Source of the DNA: Setophaga petechia
Taxonomy: Eukaryota > Chordata > Aves > Passeriformes > Parulidae
NCBI GenBank assembly: GCA_024362935.1
Contig: JANCRA010000019.1
Coordinates: forward strand, 92,001 to 156,000
Reading direction: 5' to 3'
Length of the DNA stretch: 64,000 nt
Shown here: piece after piece, positions 1 to 11,375 of the stretch
Numbering within the stretch: position 1 is the stretch's first letter
Layout: each line of letters opens with the position of its first letter
Translations under genes and position numbers: made by a program
The notes under the pieces: model-generated
What the model saw: only the letters and a program-made list of their open reading frames with translations
Told to the model about the DNA's origin: nothing
The model's database searches: none

Positions 1-982
1 TGTATGTGTGGTCTACACTGTATAACTTCATTCCATTATTCCTCTGGTTCTGTACATTTAGGGATGTAAGTATGAGAATTCTTGGTTTTCTGTAAACCAA
101 AACAGCTGACAGGGGACTTATTTTATTTGGTAGGGTCTTTGCCCTGGTAATTTCAGTAAAGTTGCTGTGCAGATGCAGCTGGCTGTTTAGATGGCTGTGA
201 AAATTAAATCAAGGTGAGGGGAAAATACTCTACACCCGAACATTTCTCTGCATACATCAAAAAAATTGCCCTCTGAAGCTTGCCCAAATACACCCTGCCC
301 TGTAGTTACACTGCCAACAGGATGTCAATGCATGTGCTGTGCAACAAATGTGCTCTGACCTGGCCAAGGGCAGGGTGTTGGCTGTCATGTGGGTTGTCCT
401 GCTAAATTTCAGGACCTTTGTGAGGCAGGGGCTGGGGCTCATCCTTAGCTGGTAGAGGAGCTGCAAGACCCCAAACAATGTCTGCTGCCACTGTGGTCCT
501 GGCAGTCAGAAAGAAAAGTGGCAGAGCTCTTACGCTTAAACATGGAAGTTCTGCCAAACCCTGTTCTCGACACAGTCCTGGAAAGCTGTTTTTCTTCCAT
601 GTGGCTTAAGCATCTCATACTATGACTGTTCACATCTCCTTAGGTTTGGTCATCTGGATATCTACGAAGGTTTTCTCTAATATTTCCCTGGTACTGCTAC
701 TAAAACCTCTTTGGCCATAATTCAAGGTATTTTGTCCTTCTGTTAGCATCTCCTTGGTCTCAAATTTAGCTCTTTCTGCTTGTTCTTACATTTTTCTCCT
801 TTCCTTGCTACTTTCTTTATGAACTTTCTTGTTCTGACTTCATCGCCTTTGTTTGTCAATACAGCACCTCCCAGAAGTGCAGTAAACAGTGACCAGTGTC
901 TCTCAAATATGAGTCAGTTTTTCTCCACTTCTCCAAAGGAACAGAACCATAAAGGAGAAATTTTGTTTAGTGGAGTGACACT
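1..982. other. Unique non-coding DNA, no gene seen
   Basis: This stretch holds no open frame with a recognisable family motif, no interspersed repeat I can name and no RNA gene. Base composition is AT-rich. The short open frames at 257-478 and 445-633 (minus) overlap each other in different frames and look like chance frames. The left edge of the window may cut through a longer feature that cannot be judged from here. Confidence 0.6.
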
Positions 983-1082
983 CTGTGTTTGTTCTGGGTT
1001 ATTTTTTGTTGGTTTGCTTGTTTTGTTGTTGTTTTGTAGTGGTGTTTTTTGTTTGGTTGGTTTGAGTTTTGTTTGGTTATTT
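983..1082. repeat. T/G-rich low-complexity tract
   Basis: About 100 bases consist almost entirely of T and G, in runs such as gttttgttgttgttttg and gtttggttggtttgag. It is an irregular, decayed simple repeat without a clean period. It inflates the hydrophobic, valine/leucine/phenylalanine-rich end of the chance frame at 780-1115. Confidence 0.85.
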
Positions 1083-1155
1083 GGGAGTTTAATTAGAAAT
1101 ATTCATATTGTTTAACATTTTTATAAAGGGCGAGCAAATATGTTACACTGGAAGC

Positions 1156-1170
1156 AAAAAAAAAAAAAAA
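1156..1170 (+). repeat. Poly(A) run of 15
   Basis: An uninterrupted run of 15 A residues. The sequence upstream matches no retroposed gene or SINE that I recognise, so it is called only a homopolymer and not a retroposon tail. Confidence 0.9.
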
Positions 1171-2350
1171 GAAAGGACTGTGAAAAGAGCAGAAATTCCT
1201 TTTTCCCTAGGGTTATAAATTGTTGACATCTGATTTTCCTACAGAACAGCCTTTGAGTTCCAAAATTTCTTTCAAATGAAGATGGTTTGCTTTCAAAAGA
1301 AAAATTGAAATGAAAGTTGTTCTAGTGATTGCAGATGGGTAATAATTTATTTTTTTAATGAAAAATATTTTCTTGAGAAAGATTGAACCTAACATTCATT
1401 TTGTTGGTAGAACTCTCAATTTTCTCCTGCTCCAATATAAATCCAAATGCCAGTGAAATTTTGAGTATCTTAACCTGTATTTTGTTTGAAAAAGGATTGC
1501 CAGACAAGATTACAGAGTAGCTTCTCATTGACTCCAGGATTCCTGAAAATGGAGATGGCTCCCAGGCCAGAGCCTAGATTGAATTCTCTCTCCTTGAATC
1601 CTGTGCAAGTAAGCCTTCTGCTGTTCTTGTTGCTGGCTCTGGCGGCAAAAAGGCTTTCCTTTGATTCATCACCCATCTCCTTGCTATTGCTGTTGGCTTT
1701 TGTATTGTTATGTGACATCTTACATTAGTCTGCACATTTTTTGGAGAAGAAGTGTTGGGCCCTGTTCAGACTCTCTGCTGTGGCCCCAAAATCTGAAAAA
1801 GCAAAAGACAACTGGAACCAGTTTAGACTCCCTAAAGAGAGCTAGACAATATTTGTTTGACCCAAAATGGTTCCTTTGGACTTAAGCAATGTAAGCACCT
1901 GAGACAACAGTGCTTCATGTGTCTTTTGAATATGTCTCCTTGTGCTTTTATATGTTTGTGTAATTAGCCTGTCACTGTGTCAAGGTCTCCCACAGTACAT
2001 TTCAGTCATGGTACAAATAATGTACGATGACAAAAATAGGCATTTTTACATAATACAGTCAATCTTACTGTACCCATGGCTAAAAAAAACACCAGAGCAT
2101 GTGCAGTTCAGTTCAGTGTTACACCTGATGTCATTGCATGCACCCATGTGAGCAGGGGAGCACAGAAAACTCTTGCTACAAAGACCTTATTTCTTTTCTT
2201 TTCATTGCATTTTCTGGTACTATTATCCTCTCATAGTTCTAAAAATCACATCTCAAATGTTGTGCTGTGTTTATATTTTCAATGCTTGATATCAAAGTGA
2301 TTCTCCACCCACAGCAGATATCACTGTGAGCACTTGGTGACTGAGGTGAT

Positions 2351-2375
2351 TTCTTTCCTTTCCTTTTCTCTTCCC
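2351..2375 (+). repeat. Polypyrimidine tract
   Basis: Twenty-five consecutive C/T bases. No clear AG acceptor and coding exon follow, so it is recorded as simple sequence and not as a splice signal. Confidence 0.8.
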
Positions 2376-3678
2376 ATCATTTGGTGCTAGCTTAGAGGGC
2401 ATGCAATAATAACAGGGGTACACCACATAGATACACTGAGCAATATTTGATCCTGTGTGAATTCCAAGGAGGAACTGCCCTTGAAATTAAGTTCTTCTGT
2501 CAGTAATATCCTCGCATGCTCAGTGAGTGGATGATTGCAGCCAGCCTCCCTTAAAAACTGAAACTAGCCCAAAACAATCAAACATCCCAAATCTACCTAA
2601 GAAAATCTGACAAAACTAAACCCAAGAAGTTGCTTTTATGGCTCTGTTTACAGCCCCTTTGTTTATGCAGAGACAGGTCAGCTGAATTTAAATCTTTAAA
2701 CCCTTAAGTACAATGTTATCTTGCAAAAAAAATAGTGTAACAAAAAGCATGATCAAGACTTGTTACACTTTCCCTTCCAAGCACAAGGCTCAAATATATT
2801 TTAAAGCACATACAATTGATATCCACTTCTATTAAAAATCCAAATTAATTTCCTCTCTCTCTCTAGTGCACTGCCACTCCGAATACTTCCATCAGAGAGT
2901 GGTAAACCAGCAGCTTGCTGTGTTTGCACAAAATAACTGCTGCAGTGTGCTGAAAAACATCCAACCTGCGCTTCTGCTCCGAGTACGTTGTTTCATGCTG
3001 TATGGTCAATAAGTGTAAGGATAATCAGGAAACTTGGGCCTCCTGTTACCCAGAGCTGTTTCTTCCTGATCCAAGAAGCCTCTGTATAAAACCATGATTT
3101 TATACCAACGAAGAAATCACAGTACAAACTGACATAATGGGAAGCACTTTCCCACCTGGGATTAGATGAAAATTTTTCATGATATAAGGGATGACACTAT
3201 CAAGCAACATAAATATGTAAGTATAACACATACTAACAATGTGCAGTGAAAATTCTCTGACCTCTTGTTTGCTTCATTGAAGGAGAAGTACAGAGGGTTT
3301 CAAAGACACTTATAGCTCCCTGTCAGGTCAGGGTGGAGTTTACGTGGAGATTGCCTTTTCTAAACACAAAAAGGAAAGGAAATAAATTGAACTAGTGGAG
3401 AAGTAAATTGCAAAATATGTGCTGTGCATTGTTATAGAGTCTCTCTGAAGTGTGGTGTGATAAACCAAAGATTTGCTGACACTTAGGGAGCAGCACTGAC
3501 AAGATAATGTTGGCCTTCCTACCCGAAAAGTAGCAACCTGACCAGCTGGATGTTAATTTATCAGAGCTGGCAGAAAAGCACTGGGGAAGGCAGTAAGAAG
3601 GGAGAAGCATCTTAGTAGAGCAATGAGTATAAAGAAAGCCAGACTTGTATTCTTTGCAACCATTGGGGCAGTATGCTG

Positions 3679-3711
3679 GGGAAAAAAACAAAAAAACCAA
3701 AAAAAACTAAA
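3679..3711 (+). repeat. A-rich low-complexity tract
   Basis: Runs of seven to eight A residues separated by C, CC or CT. It looks like a decayed homopolymer and has no recognisable element attached. Confidence 0.8.
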
Positions 3712-5657
3712 GGCAGTTTTGTCTGGGGAGTCTTATTTTTTCAGAAACATCTTTAAATTGTTTCCTGTATGATTATACTTAAATCTATTTCCATTCTTCT
3801 TGAATGATTCCTTGTAGTGAGGTTAAAGATTTCCCTCACATAGTAACACCTTTTGAAAATTTTTCTTGTATTAAATTTGTTCAGGTAGATGAATAGTATG
3901 GTTAAATTTTTCTCCCATTTCTTTTTACTAATTGGGTGATCTTTGAACTCAGCCCTGGCTGGGAAGGAACTGAACTGAAGAAGGGGAGAATTGAGGAAAA
4001 TCAGGGTGTCTTCAAATCACTCTGAGACACAGAACATAATGTCATGGCAACAGTAACAAACATGTTTTGCATGTACCGTCTCCTAAAAATTGCCTGGTAC
4101 CTTTTTCTTCTCTGTTTAAGAGTTTCCAAACTGTTCTGAGTTGCTCCCCAGCAGAGCCACTGAATTCCTTGATTTTTCCTGAGAAGATGTGGAATAATCT
4201 CAGTATTTTACCATGCTAACTAGACATCACGGGGCTTTGCTAAAATGTGTATGCCAACTGGGCCTGATTTTGTGGGGTTAGTCTGACATGTAACTCTGAG
4301 GTTTTGGCTCCTTTTATTACATGCTGCTCTGGACTCTGTGCCCTCCCTTTGCTTGCTCATGCCGTAGGTGAAACCACAGCCCAACCAAGTGGAGGTGTTC
4401 CCATCAGATCTGCAGGTTTACTGTGTGCATCCACTCAGGAAGCCAAAGGCGGCCCTGGCTGTGACCGCGTGTGCAGGTTCCTGGCGGTGTTTGTGTGCTT
4501 CCTTTTCATGTGGACACAAGGACAATCTAATAAGATACTAGCAGGAAACTTAGGAGTCTTCAGTGTTTGACTTGAAACAGCTTGAGGGAGCCTGCATCCT
4601 CAGGACCTCTGCTCTGCTGACTCAGAAAGACACTTCACATTTCAGGGTTGTCTGCAGTCCCTTTTACCTAGGGAAGAGATTTTGGAGTGAAAAGATAAGT
4701 TAAAAATATACAGATTAATTGCATGTGATTCTTAGGAGTTTGTTGTGCAGCTGAACATGGCAGTCTTGAACAAGAATCCCTGGGTTTTTCATTTTGTATA
4801 GGAAATTGCTGCTGGTGCAAAAAGGAAAATACACAACATGAGGCATATAGGTAGCTGTGCAATAATCCAGGGATTCAGAGTGCTCAGGATCTGAGTCTCC
4901 CTTGGGTTACACTCATATCTATTGCATGGAAGTTCATGGAACCATGCCAATGTAAAATTAGTCTGGGATCATAATCAGGCAGGGAGACTTTAATCAAGTC
5001 ACATTCCAAATGAGAAGTGAAATATCTGTATCATGAAAATACTTTTCTGCAAACCATTTCTCCATGTTAACACGTATGTCCCTTCCCATCGATTTCTTCT
5101 GAAATTCAGTTTGGCTTAAATACTGTGTGAATCATTGTGTACTGCAGCCGTCCTACACAGTCTGTATGGTCTCACCCTCTCCTGCTAAGGAGACAGGATG
5201 AGGACTGTTTATACTTCTCTGAGCAGCTTGTGACTGGCAAACTATTGGCATACAAGGGATGTTTCCTCCAGTCCTTGACAAGCATCAGTTTTCTTGCTCC
5301 TTCCAGGTGAAGACCTGTGTTTTGACTGGAAAACCTTCATACAACAAATATTGATTAATTGTTAATATTTGATTTTAAAAGGTATTGAACCTGGGGCTAT
5401 GTTTTAATACTATTATTTATGAGGGGAAGGGAGATTCAGCTACAGAATTTAAAAGGTCGGCAATTTCTCTGGTACAGTTCATAGTTCTGTCCCACAACAA
5501 TTCTGCTAGGATGTATGAAAAATAGCACCACTTGGAGGAGAAGTAGGAAATGGTGGTTGGAGCAAAGGGTGTAGGTTAAGCTAATATTGATGTCCAGCAT
5601 TTTACACTGTGAAACCACAGCCTGAGACTCCTCTTCAAAGTCATGGGACCCTTGGGC

Positions 5658-5671
5658 AAAAAAAAAAAAAA
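5658..5671 (+). repeat. Poly(A) run of 14
   Basis: An uninterrupted run of 14 A residues. No retroposon body was recognised upstream. Confidence 0.9.
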
Positions 5672-5971
5672 TGCCAAGAAGACAAGTTTTCAAACTCCAA
5701 AACTATCTCAGGGAAAAATAAAAGGAGTAAGACAGTTTGGAAAGATACACAGAGGGATCAGGAAACAACCATAGGTGCTATTTGTTTCATTAGAACTGAA
5801 CATTTCTTGTGTTAGTCAAATTAAATAGCAATTGGTTTGTGAAACCTTTGGCAAAATATGTGCAATTCTACTATAAACTGAAGAAGTTAATTTGAAGTTC
5901 AGAGTCCCCCAAAAAAAGTTCTGGAAAAGAAGCATTTAGGGTATGGGAAATTCAGTGGCACTTCTATGGCT

Positions 5972-6019
5972 GGGACATAAATGGTGAATGGTTTTAGGAC
6001 ATAAATGGGACATAAATGG
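5972..6019 (+). repeat. Interrupted short direct repeat, three copies of a 12-mer
   Basis: The 12-mer ggacataaatgg occurs at about 5973-5984, 5997-6008 and 6008-6019. The last two copies abut and share a base; the first is separated by 12 bases. This suggests local slippage duplication. The adjacent tract at 6025-6061 is also slippage-prone. Confidence 0.85.
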
Positions 6020-6024
6020 TAATT

Positions 6025-6061
6025 TTTTTGTTGTTGTTGGTTTTTTTTTTGTTGTTGTTGT
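6025..6061 (+). repeat. (GTT)n / poly(T) simple repeat
   Basis: Two short GTT arrays flank a run of about ten T residues. This is a compound microsatellite and is likely length-polymorphic. Confidence 0.85.
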
Positions 6062-7024
6062 GAAAACCTAGAAAGTTATTCTAGGTATTTGATGGGCTAC
6101 AGATTAGTTTAAAAAGAAGCAAGGCTACCCCCCTCAAACCACCATTCACAGAGTAAGCAAGCAGGTATCAGGGAGATTCAGCATGGAGACAAGGTTCAGG
6201 TTCCTTTATGTAATTTTCTGAAAGCTACAGAACAGAGCAGCATTAATAACAGAAAAACTGATAGGTGGATGGTGAAGAACAAAATTCAGCAGCCCAGAAT
6301 GTTACCAACAGCTCAAGCATCTGCTGTTGTATGAAGATTACTTCATTCAATTTTCTTCAAATAATACCCATTCCTTTGCATATCTCCCTGAATCAGTAGA
6401 AGAACTGTTTTTCACAGAAGAGCTTGAGAGAAACAAGCATCAGTTGTGGCCATTAATTTTATGAATGATTTGTTGAAAACTGCATTTAATGACAACATCA
6501 GCCCACAAATGAGCTCTGAAATGTTCTTATTCCAAGCCTGTGCAGATGGGCAATTTGCTGTGTAATCAGTTTTCATAACCGCCCTTTCAATCAGGGTCAC
6601 TTGTCTTATAACCATGCTCTTGTTTTGCAGGTTTGTATTTCACACCATCTCAGAAATGCTGCATGTACAAGTCCAGTGACCAAAAAATAAGTAACTCAGA
6701 AAATACAGCAAGGTTATGTCCAAAAGCACTTCGAACAGGGCTCTCAGCAAATATAATACTCTGGGAGTGTCAGTAAAAGAGTGAGACACAGCTGGAGAGG
6801 AGCTATCTAGCAAGCAGTAAGGGATAGAACCCTAGACTATTATTCCAGCTATTCTGTGAAACTATACATGTGTGTTGTAGCCCAAGTAAATTACAGCAGT
6901 GGTATTTTTCTTGTGTGCAATTAAAAAGAAGTCTCATTGAAAGTAGAAGAGTGATATGGCAGCTATGTAAATTTAGGACCATGCCACTCAAACACTTTAT
7001 GGCTCTCCTATCACTTCAGCACTG

Positions 7025-7395
7025 CACTGGAGAACATACAGAGATTAACCACCAAAGTGATACCAAGATCAGAGTATAAAACATATGGGAAAATATCAGA
7101 GGAACTGAATTTATACAGAGATCACTCACTGGGGACATTACCAATATGTAGAAGTGCCTTTAATGAAGTAAGGGAATTCTTCACATTAGTACAAGAAGGT
7201 AGAACAAGAAGCAGCAGCCTCAAACAAAGGAAGAAAAAGTTTAGGTTAGCTACCATGATTTTTTCCTTAAAACAGGCAAGCTGGGTATTGAAATAGGCCG
7301 CCCACAGAGAGGCTATCTCCTTAAGATATGAATTAGAGTAGATAAAACTCCACATGAGAGGGAATGACACAGCCATGAAAGGTGGAGGTGTCCAT
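7025..7395 (+). mobile_element. Old CR1 LINE fragment, 3' part
   Basis: The stretch resembles the region upstream of the CR1 3' end in amniotes. It has a 'gaactgaatttatacag' block early. About 100 bases on comes the characteristic sequence around 7196-7310, in which 'agaacaagaagcagcagcctcaa' corresponds to the usual 'gaacaagaag...gggctcaaac', followed by 'gtttaggttagctaccatga' and 'attgaaataggccgcccaca'. Those phrases correspond to 'gtttaggttagctattagga' and 'tggaataggctacccagg' of old CR1 copies. Divergence is high and edges are approximate. CR1 is a non-LTR retrotransposon; this copy lacks any intact reverse transcriptase frame and is a dead 5'-truncated insertion. Confidence 0.6.
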
Positions 7396-8565
7396 TTGAG
7401 CCCTGCTAACTCTCCTAAACCAAGAACTCACCTCTGGAAGTGCTGGGGAGGGGTGGCACATTTGCAATGACCCTTGAGCCCCCATAGTGTAGTAGAGGAA
7501 ACTCTAGTGGTTGTTGACAGGAGAGGAGTAACACTACCACACCGGCTGCTCCTACAGCCTCCACAGTGATCAGGGGAGGCAGCCCCATGCATTTCTGAGG
7601 ATCTGGATGACTCAGGAGTTTTCTTCCAGTCCTTTCTCCTTGGTTCCAAATGGACTATAAATTACATATCTTAGTGTGCAAAGACTATTAATTCACTCAG
7701 TGATGCAATAAAGCAATGAAAGACAAGGAGCAATAGACAGAATAATTCTAGTGAAATGAAGACTTTCATGTGGCACTTGTATTGCATTTTCTCATGTAGG
7801 AATTTCAAAGAGCCTTAAAATAGCTTAGGAAAGTCATGATAGACTGGGTTTGAGGGGGTTTTCACTGTGAGTTGAAAATGGCTGGATTTGTTCCAAGTAG
7901 TGAAAATACATGTACATAATCTCAAGAAGAGATGCAGATTTTTTCCTACTGCTCTGCACCACTTTTTGGTTCCCTACATACAAAATCTGAAAGGGTCTTG
8001 TATATTTTGTGTGTTTGTATATTGGCATGTATTTGCTTAGAAAGGGCATTTCCTCTTTTTTTTTTCACAAGCCAAGGTAAACAAAACTCAAAAGACTGAA
8101 GAAATAAAACTTCTGCTGTTACAGAAACCTCTGGAAAGAAAAACCAGGATCATACTAATATTTGATACCTCAGAGGTCAAAGCTCGACTGTGGCCCGTTA
8201 GAAATATTCCATTTGCAGGACACCCTTCTATGCCTGTTAACTTGTAAAATACTGGACCATAAATGAGTCCTTCTGTGCACGCTTTCAGTCCCAGAACATG
8301 AGTTTGGTGTATTTTTTTCTGGAGAAGGCGATGAGGAAAAAGATACTGTTACTCTGCTGGTTGTTTTTTTCCCAGTTGTTTTTAAGGCAACCCTTTTGAA
8401 ACCACTCTCAGAGGTTCAGAACACTAGAAAAAATCCAGGCAGAGAGATTAATAGGTAGGATAGTGCAGGTGGGGCACTGAAAGGCACAGGATAATACAAT
8501 TTACCACATGAATTTAACCAGAGCTGGAGGGTATCTCTCTGCCAAGCCTGATTTGATTCATGTGG

Positions 8566-8620
8566 ACACATACACATGTACGTGTGCACACACAGATGTG
8601 AGCGTACGCGCGTGTGTGCG
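8566..8620. repeat. Alternating purine/pyrimidine (CA/TG/CG) tract
   Basis: Bases 8566-8594 alternate purine and pyrimidine without a break, and 8602-8620 do so again, including gcgtacgcgcgtg. The two blocks are separated by seven bases. Such sequence is prone to left-handed Z-DNA under negative supercoiling. It also holds an unusual local cluster of CpG in an otherwise CpG-poor window. Confidence 0.85.
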
Positions 8621-9743
8621 ACAGAAATTTCTGCTGTGCTTTGTATTGAGGGTATTCGCTGGAAATGATGTATGAAATGAAATCCCCATGCTCACGGCAC
8701 GCAGGGAATATCAGACAGAACTCCACAATCACTGCAGAGATGGGCTTCGCTATTGGCAGATCAAACGCAGCCAGAAGAGCAAACCAACCTGAAAGACTCT
8801 GGGGAAAACAAATATTTTTTTTTAAGTTATAAAATAATGTTCCCACCCTTTTAATATCATTTCTCCCATTTTCTCTCCCTCTGGCATTCCCCTGGGCAGC
8901 CAGCTACATTAGCTGGAGCCTTAGAGAGATAAGAGCCCTCCCCACACATATTTCCCCTTAAAAGCCCTTCACAATGTGTTAAAATTACATTTTGAATAAC
9001 ACTTTCTAGCTTTTTTTATTAATTTTTTAACGTGTTTTTACCATCTGAGGTTTCTTCTTAGCAATAGTATTGGGCAGTCATATGGGAAAGAGGGGGTTGT
9101 CCTCTTTTCTCTCCCACACTCACCAGTACCATGCATTTAATGTTTCCTCTTTGAAACCCAAAATAAATAAAACCATGTCCCTGCTATGCCATGAGTTGTA
9201 AGGGGAACCTATGACAAAAGGAGTGGATTCTCCAGGCCTGCCCATTGGCATTTACTGAGCCATGGGGAAGTCTTCCATGGGAAGGAGGAGGCATGGACAT
9301 ACCTTCTTCTGGGGTGGTGGGGTTTCCCTTCACCCATGGCCAGTGCTCAGGCACACCTTAGCATTTCCAGACTGCTCTGTGCGGGGTGGGATCGTTTCAG
9401 CTTGGCCATACATTGCTGAAGAAGGACGTTTATTTATAATACGTGGTGTAGGAAATTAGGCCATTGTACTTCTGCACAGGGGAAAGATTCATAAAAAGTC
9501 ACACAGAATTATTCTTATATAAGTGACAATGACATCGTTGTAAGGAGGAAGCAGAACTTTATTTGTCTTACTTAAAATGATATATAGAGCACTTGTCTGT
9601 TTATTCCACTGCAAACAGCTTCTGCAAAAACAGCAGTAATTCCCTAGGGGGTTCTGCTGATAGTTATAAGTTACTTGAGCAAAATCTCTCAAGTGAGCTA
9701 CTGCCTTACAGGTAGCCATTATTCTAGATTCAAAGGGCTTTTT

Positions 9744-9770
9744 GTTGTGTTTGTTTGTTTGTTTGTTTTT
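9744..9770 (+). repeat. (GTTT)n microsatellite
   Basis: Four to five units of GTTT follow a short GTTGT lead and end in a T run. It is a simple tandem repeat. Confidence 0.9.
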
Positions 9771-10844
9771 TAAAATTATGTCCCTTGTAATGCTGCTTTT
9801 TAAAATATAAATTGTGTCATAACATTGCTGCTTTTCAAGCGGGTAAGTATCTGTATCTAAATCAAAGGATGCACTGCCAAAGGAGAAACTAGTCAATAAA
9901 TTGGCCTCACAATCAAATCTGGCTCAGGTTAAAGCAAAGTTAGTTTGATGGATTCAGCCAAAACCTAGTAAATAGCAGCCTACATAATTAAGCTGCTCTA
10001 CCTTCGTGCAGTCTCCCTGGAAGCTTATGGGCATCTCTAAGGCACAGGAGTGACAATCAGTAGCTAAGCCGAGGAAATGAACAGGCAATATTGCCCACCC
10101 AGACATCATTCCTTACCCCCCATTACCATTGTCTCACCTCTCAGAAGGATTAGCAAAATTTGTCTTCGATTCTTTGACGGGACTGCAACATCCTTCTCTA
10201 ATTTAAGAATGGATTCTGGGTCTGAAAATCAAATAAATGATATTATTCAACAGGCAAAAAAATCAACACTGAAACTTGGTCTTGCTCTCTCTCATCTATG
10301 CAAGCTTATGAGCCTATTGTCTATGAAGTCTCAGCCTTCTGCAGCACATTTGGAGGGTGTTTTTAAACAGATGACAGAAAGAAAAAAAATAGGAAAGTGG
10401 GATAAAATGAAGTCTTGTAGTCCTCACAAACACATTGTAATTTTTTTCCACGGGGTAGGAAAGAGAGCAATGAATTCTTTGATGAGGCCTAAAGAAATGG
10501 GAATTGACACTGAGGCTGACATGGGTATGCACCATAGTCTTATTATTAATTAATTGCAATCATCAAACTATTTCTCAAAGTAACTCAGCTTTCCATAGCT
10601 CATTTTCATTCTTGACTGATATTTTTCTGGTTGCTCAGCAAGAATGAAAAGTGCAAGATTTGAGTTTCTTTTTAGTGCTTTAGTCCCGAAAAAGAAGTTT
10701 TCAAAAGTTGAAAATGTATGAAGATTGGCTTAATTTATTAGTTAGGAAAAAAACCAAAACTAAATTAATTTCAGGAAATTAATGCAAAGTTTCTAATTTA
10801 CTTTGAGAAATCATCATCATTTCTTGATTATTTTTGGTTCTTTG

Positions 10845-11022
10845 GTGACCCAGGGAAATTCTCTTTCACTATGACAAAGCTTCTTTTTCTGTAAAAAATG
10901 GTAATAATAATTACCTGCTTCACAGCAGTGTGGTAAGATTTACTTAATTAGTGTTTTCAAAGTGCTTTGAGATCCTAGGATGGAAGATGCAATAGAAATG
11001 CAAAGTATTATTATTATTCAGA
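10845..11022 (+). mobile_element. Ancient MIR-type SINE remnant (shared MIR/L2 3' end)
   Basis: The order of blocks follows the MIR consensus. 'tggtgacccagggaaattct' corresponds to the 'gtgaccttgggcaagtcact' core. Then come 'ttctttttctgtaaaaaatgg' (usual 'tttcctcatctgtaaaatgg') and 'taataataattacctgcttc', followed by 'aaagtgctttgagatc' and a terminal ATT repeat. MIRs are tRNA-derived SINEs whose 3' end matches L2 LINEs; they spread before the amniote radiation, so this is a very old relic. The left edge is uncertain. Confidence 0.72.
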
Positions 11023-11351
11023 GTTAACAACCAAATTTCAACCATTTGCACTTATCCATCTTAACAGCATGTACTCAAGGGAAGAAAACACATAACTTGT
11101 CAGCAGACAGTCCTCTTAATGTGGGTTATAAAACCACCTTCTTGATTACCATCTGGAGTAACATTCACAAGTGAGGGATAGCAGATGTGTGTGCATGGAG
11201 AGATGCATCCCCCTTCCCCAATCCATCGGACACATCACTGTTGCCATACTGTATCCACCCAGCCCAGTATTATGCCTCTGGAGCCAGCCAGCTCTTGGTG
11301 CAGAAGGGCAAACAAAAGATCCACTCTTGCCTTTCCCTCCATCTCTTCAGG

Positions 11352-11375
11352 AAAAAAAAAAAAAAAAAAAAAAAA
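11352..11375 (+). repeat. Poly(A) run of 24
   Basis: The longest homopolymer in the window, 24 consecutive A residues, followed by an A-rich caac/acaac stretch. The upstream 150 bases match no gene or SINE I recognise. A retroposed copy of an unrecognised transcript cannot be excluded. The lysine stretches in the overlapping open frames come from this run. Confidence 0.9.

Larger units (their letters stand above)
1171..7024. other. Unique AT-rich non-coding DNA
   Basis: Almost 6 kb without a supportable gene. Short frames occur on both strands (for example minus 3392-3700 and 5436-5693), but none carries a domain motif and they are scattered without splice structure. The stretch contains the polypyrimidine, poly(A), A-rich and short direct repeats listed separately. 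No interspersed element could be named here with confidence. Confidence 0.6.
7396..10844. other. Unique non-coding DNA
   Basis: No gene or nameable interspersed repeat seen. It contains the alternating purine/pyrimidine tract at 8566-8620 and a GTTT microsatellite. The 158-codon frame at 10077-10553 (plus) is the longest here but carries no motif and shows no sign of selection that I can read. Confidence 0.55.

Noticed and set aside
1470..1885. Overlapping frames on both strands as a retroviral LTR or small gene
   Set aside because: No primer-binding site, polyadenylation arrangement, terminal TG...CA pair or second copy was found; the frames are mutually antisense.
10077..10553. 158-codon plus-strand open frame as a possible gene
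   Set aside because: No domain, signal or splice context; the residue pattern is ordinary for translated AT-rich non-coding DNA, and a minus-strand frame overlaps it.
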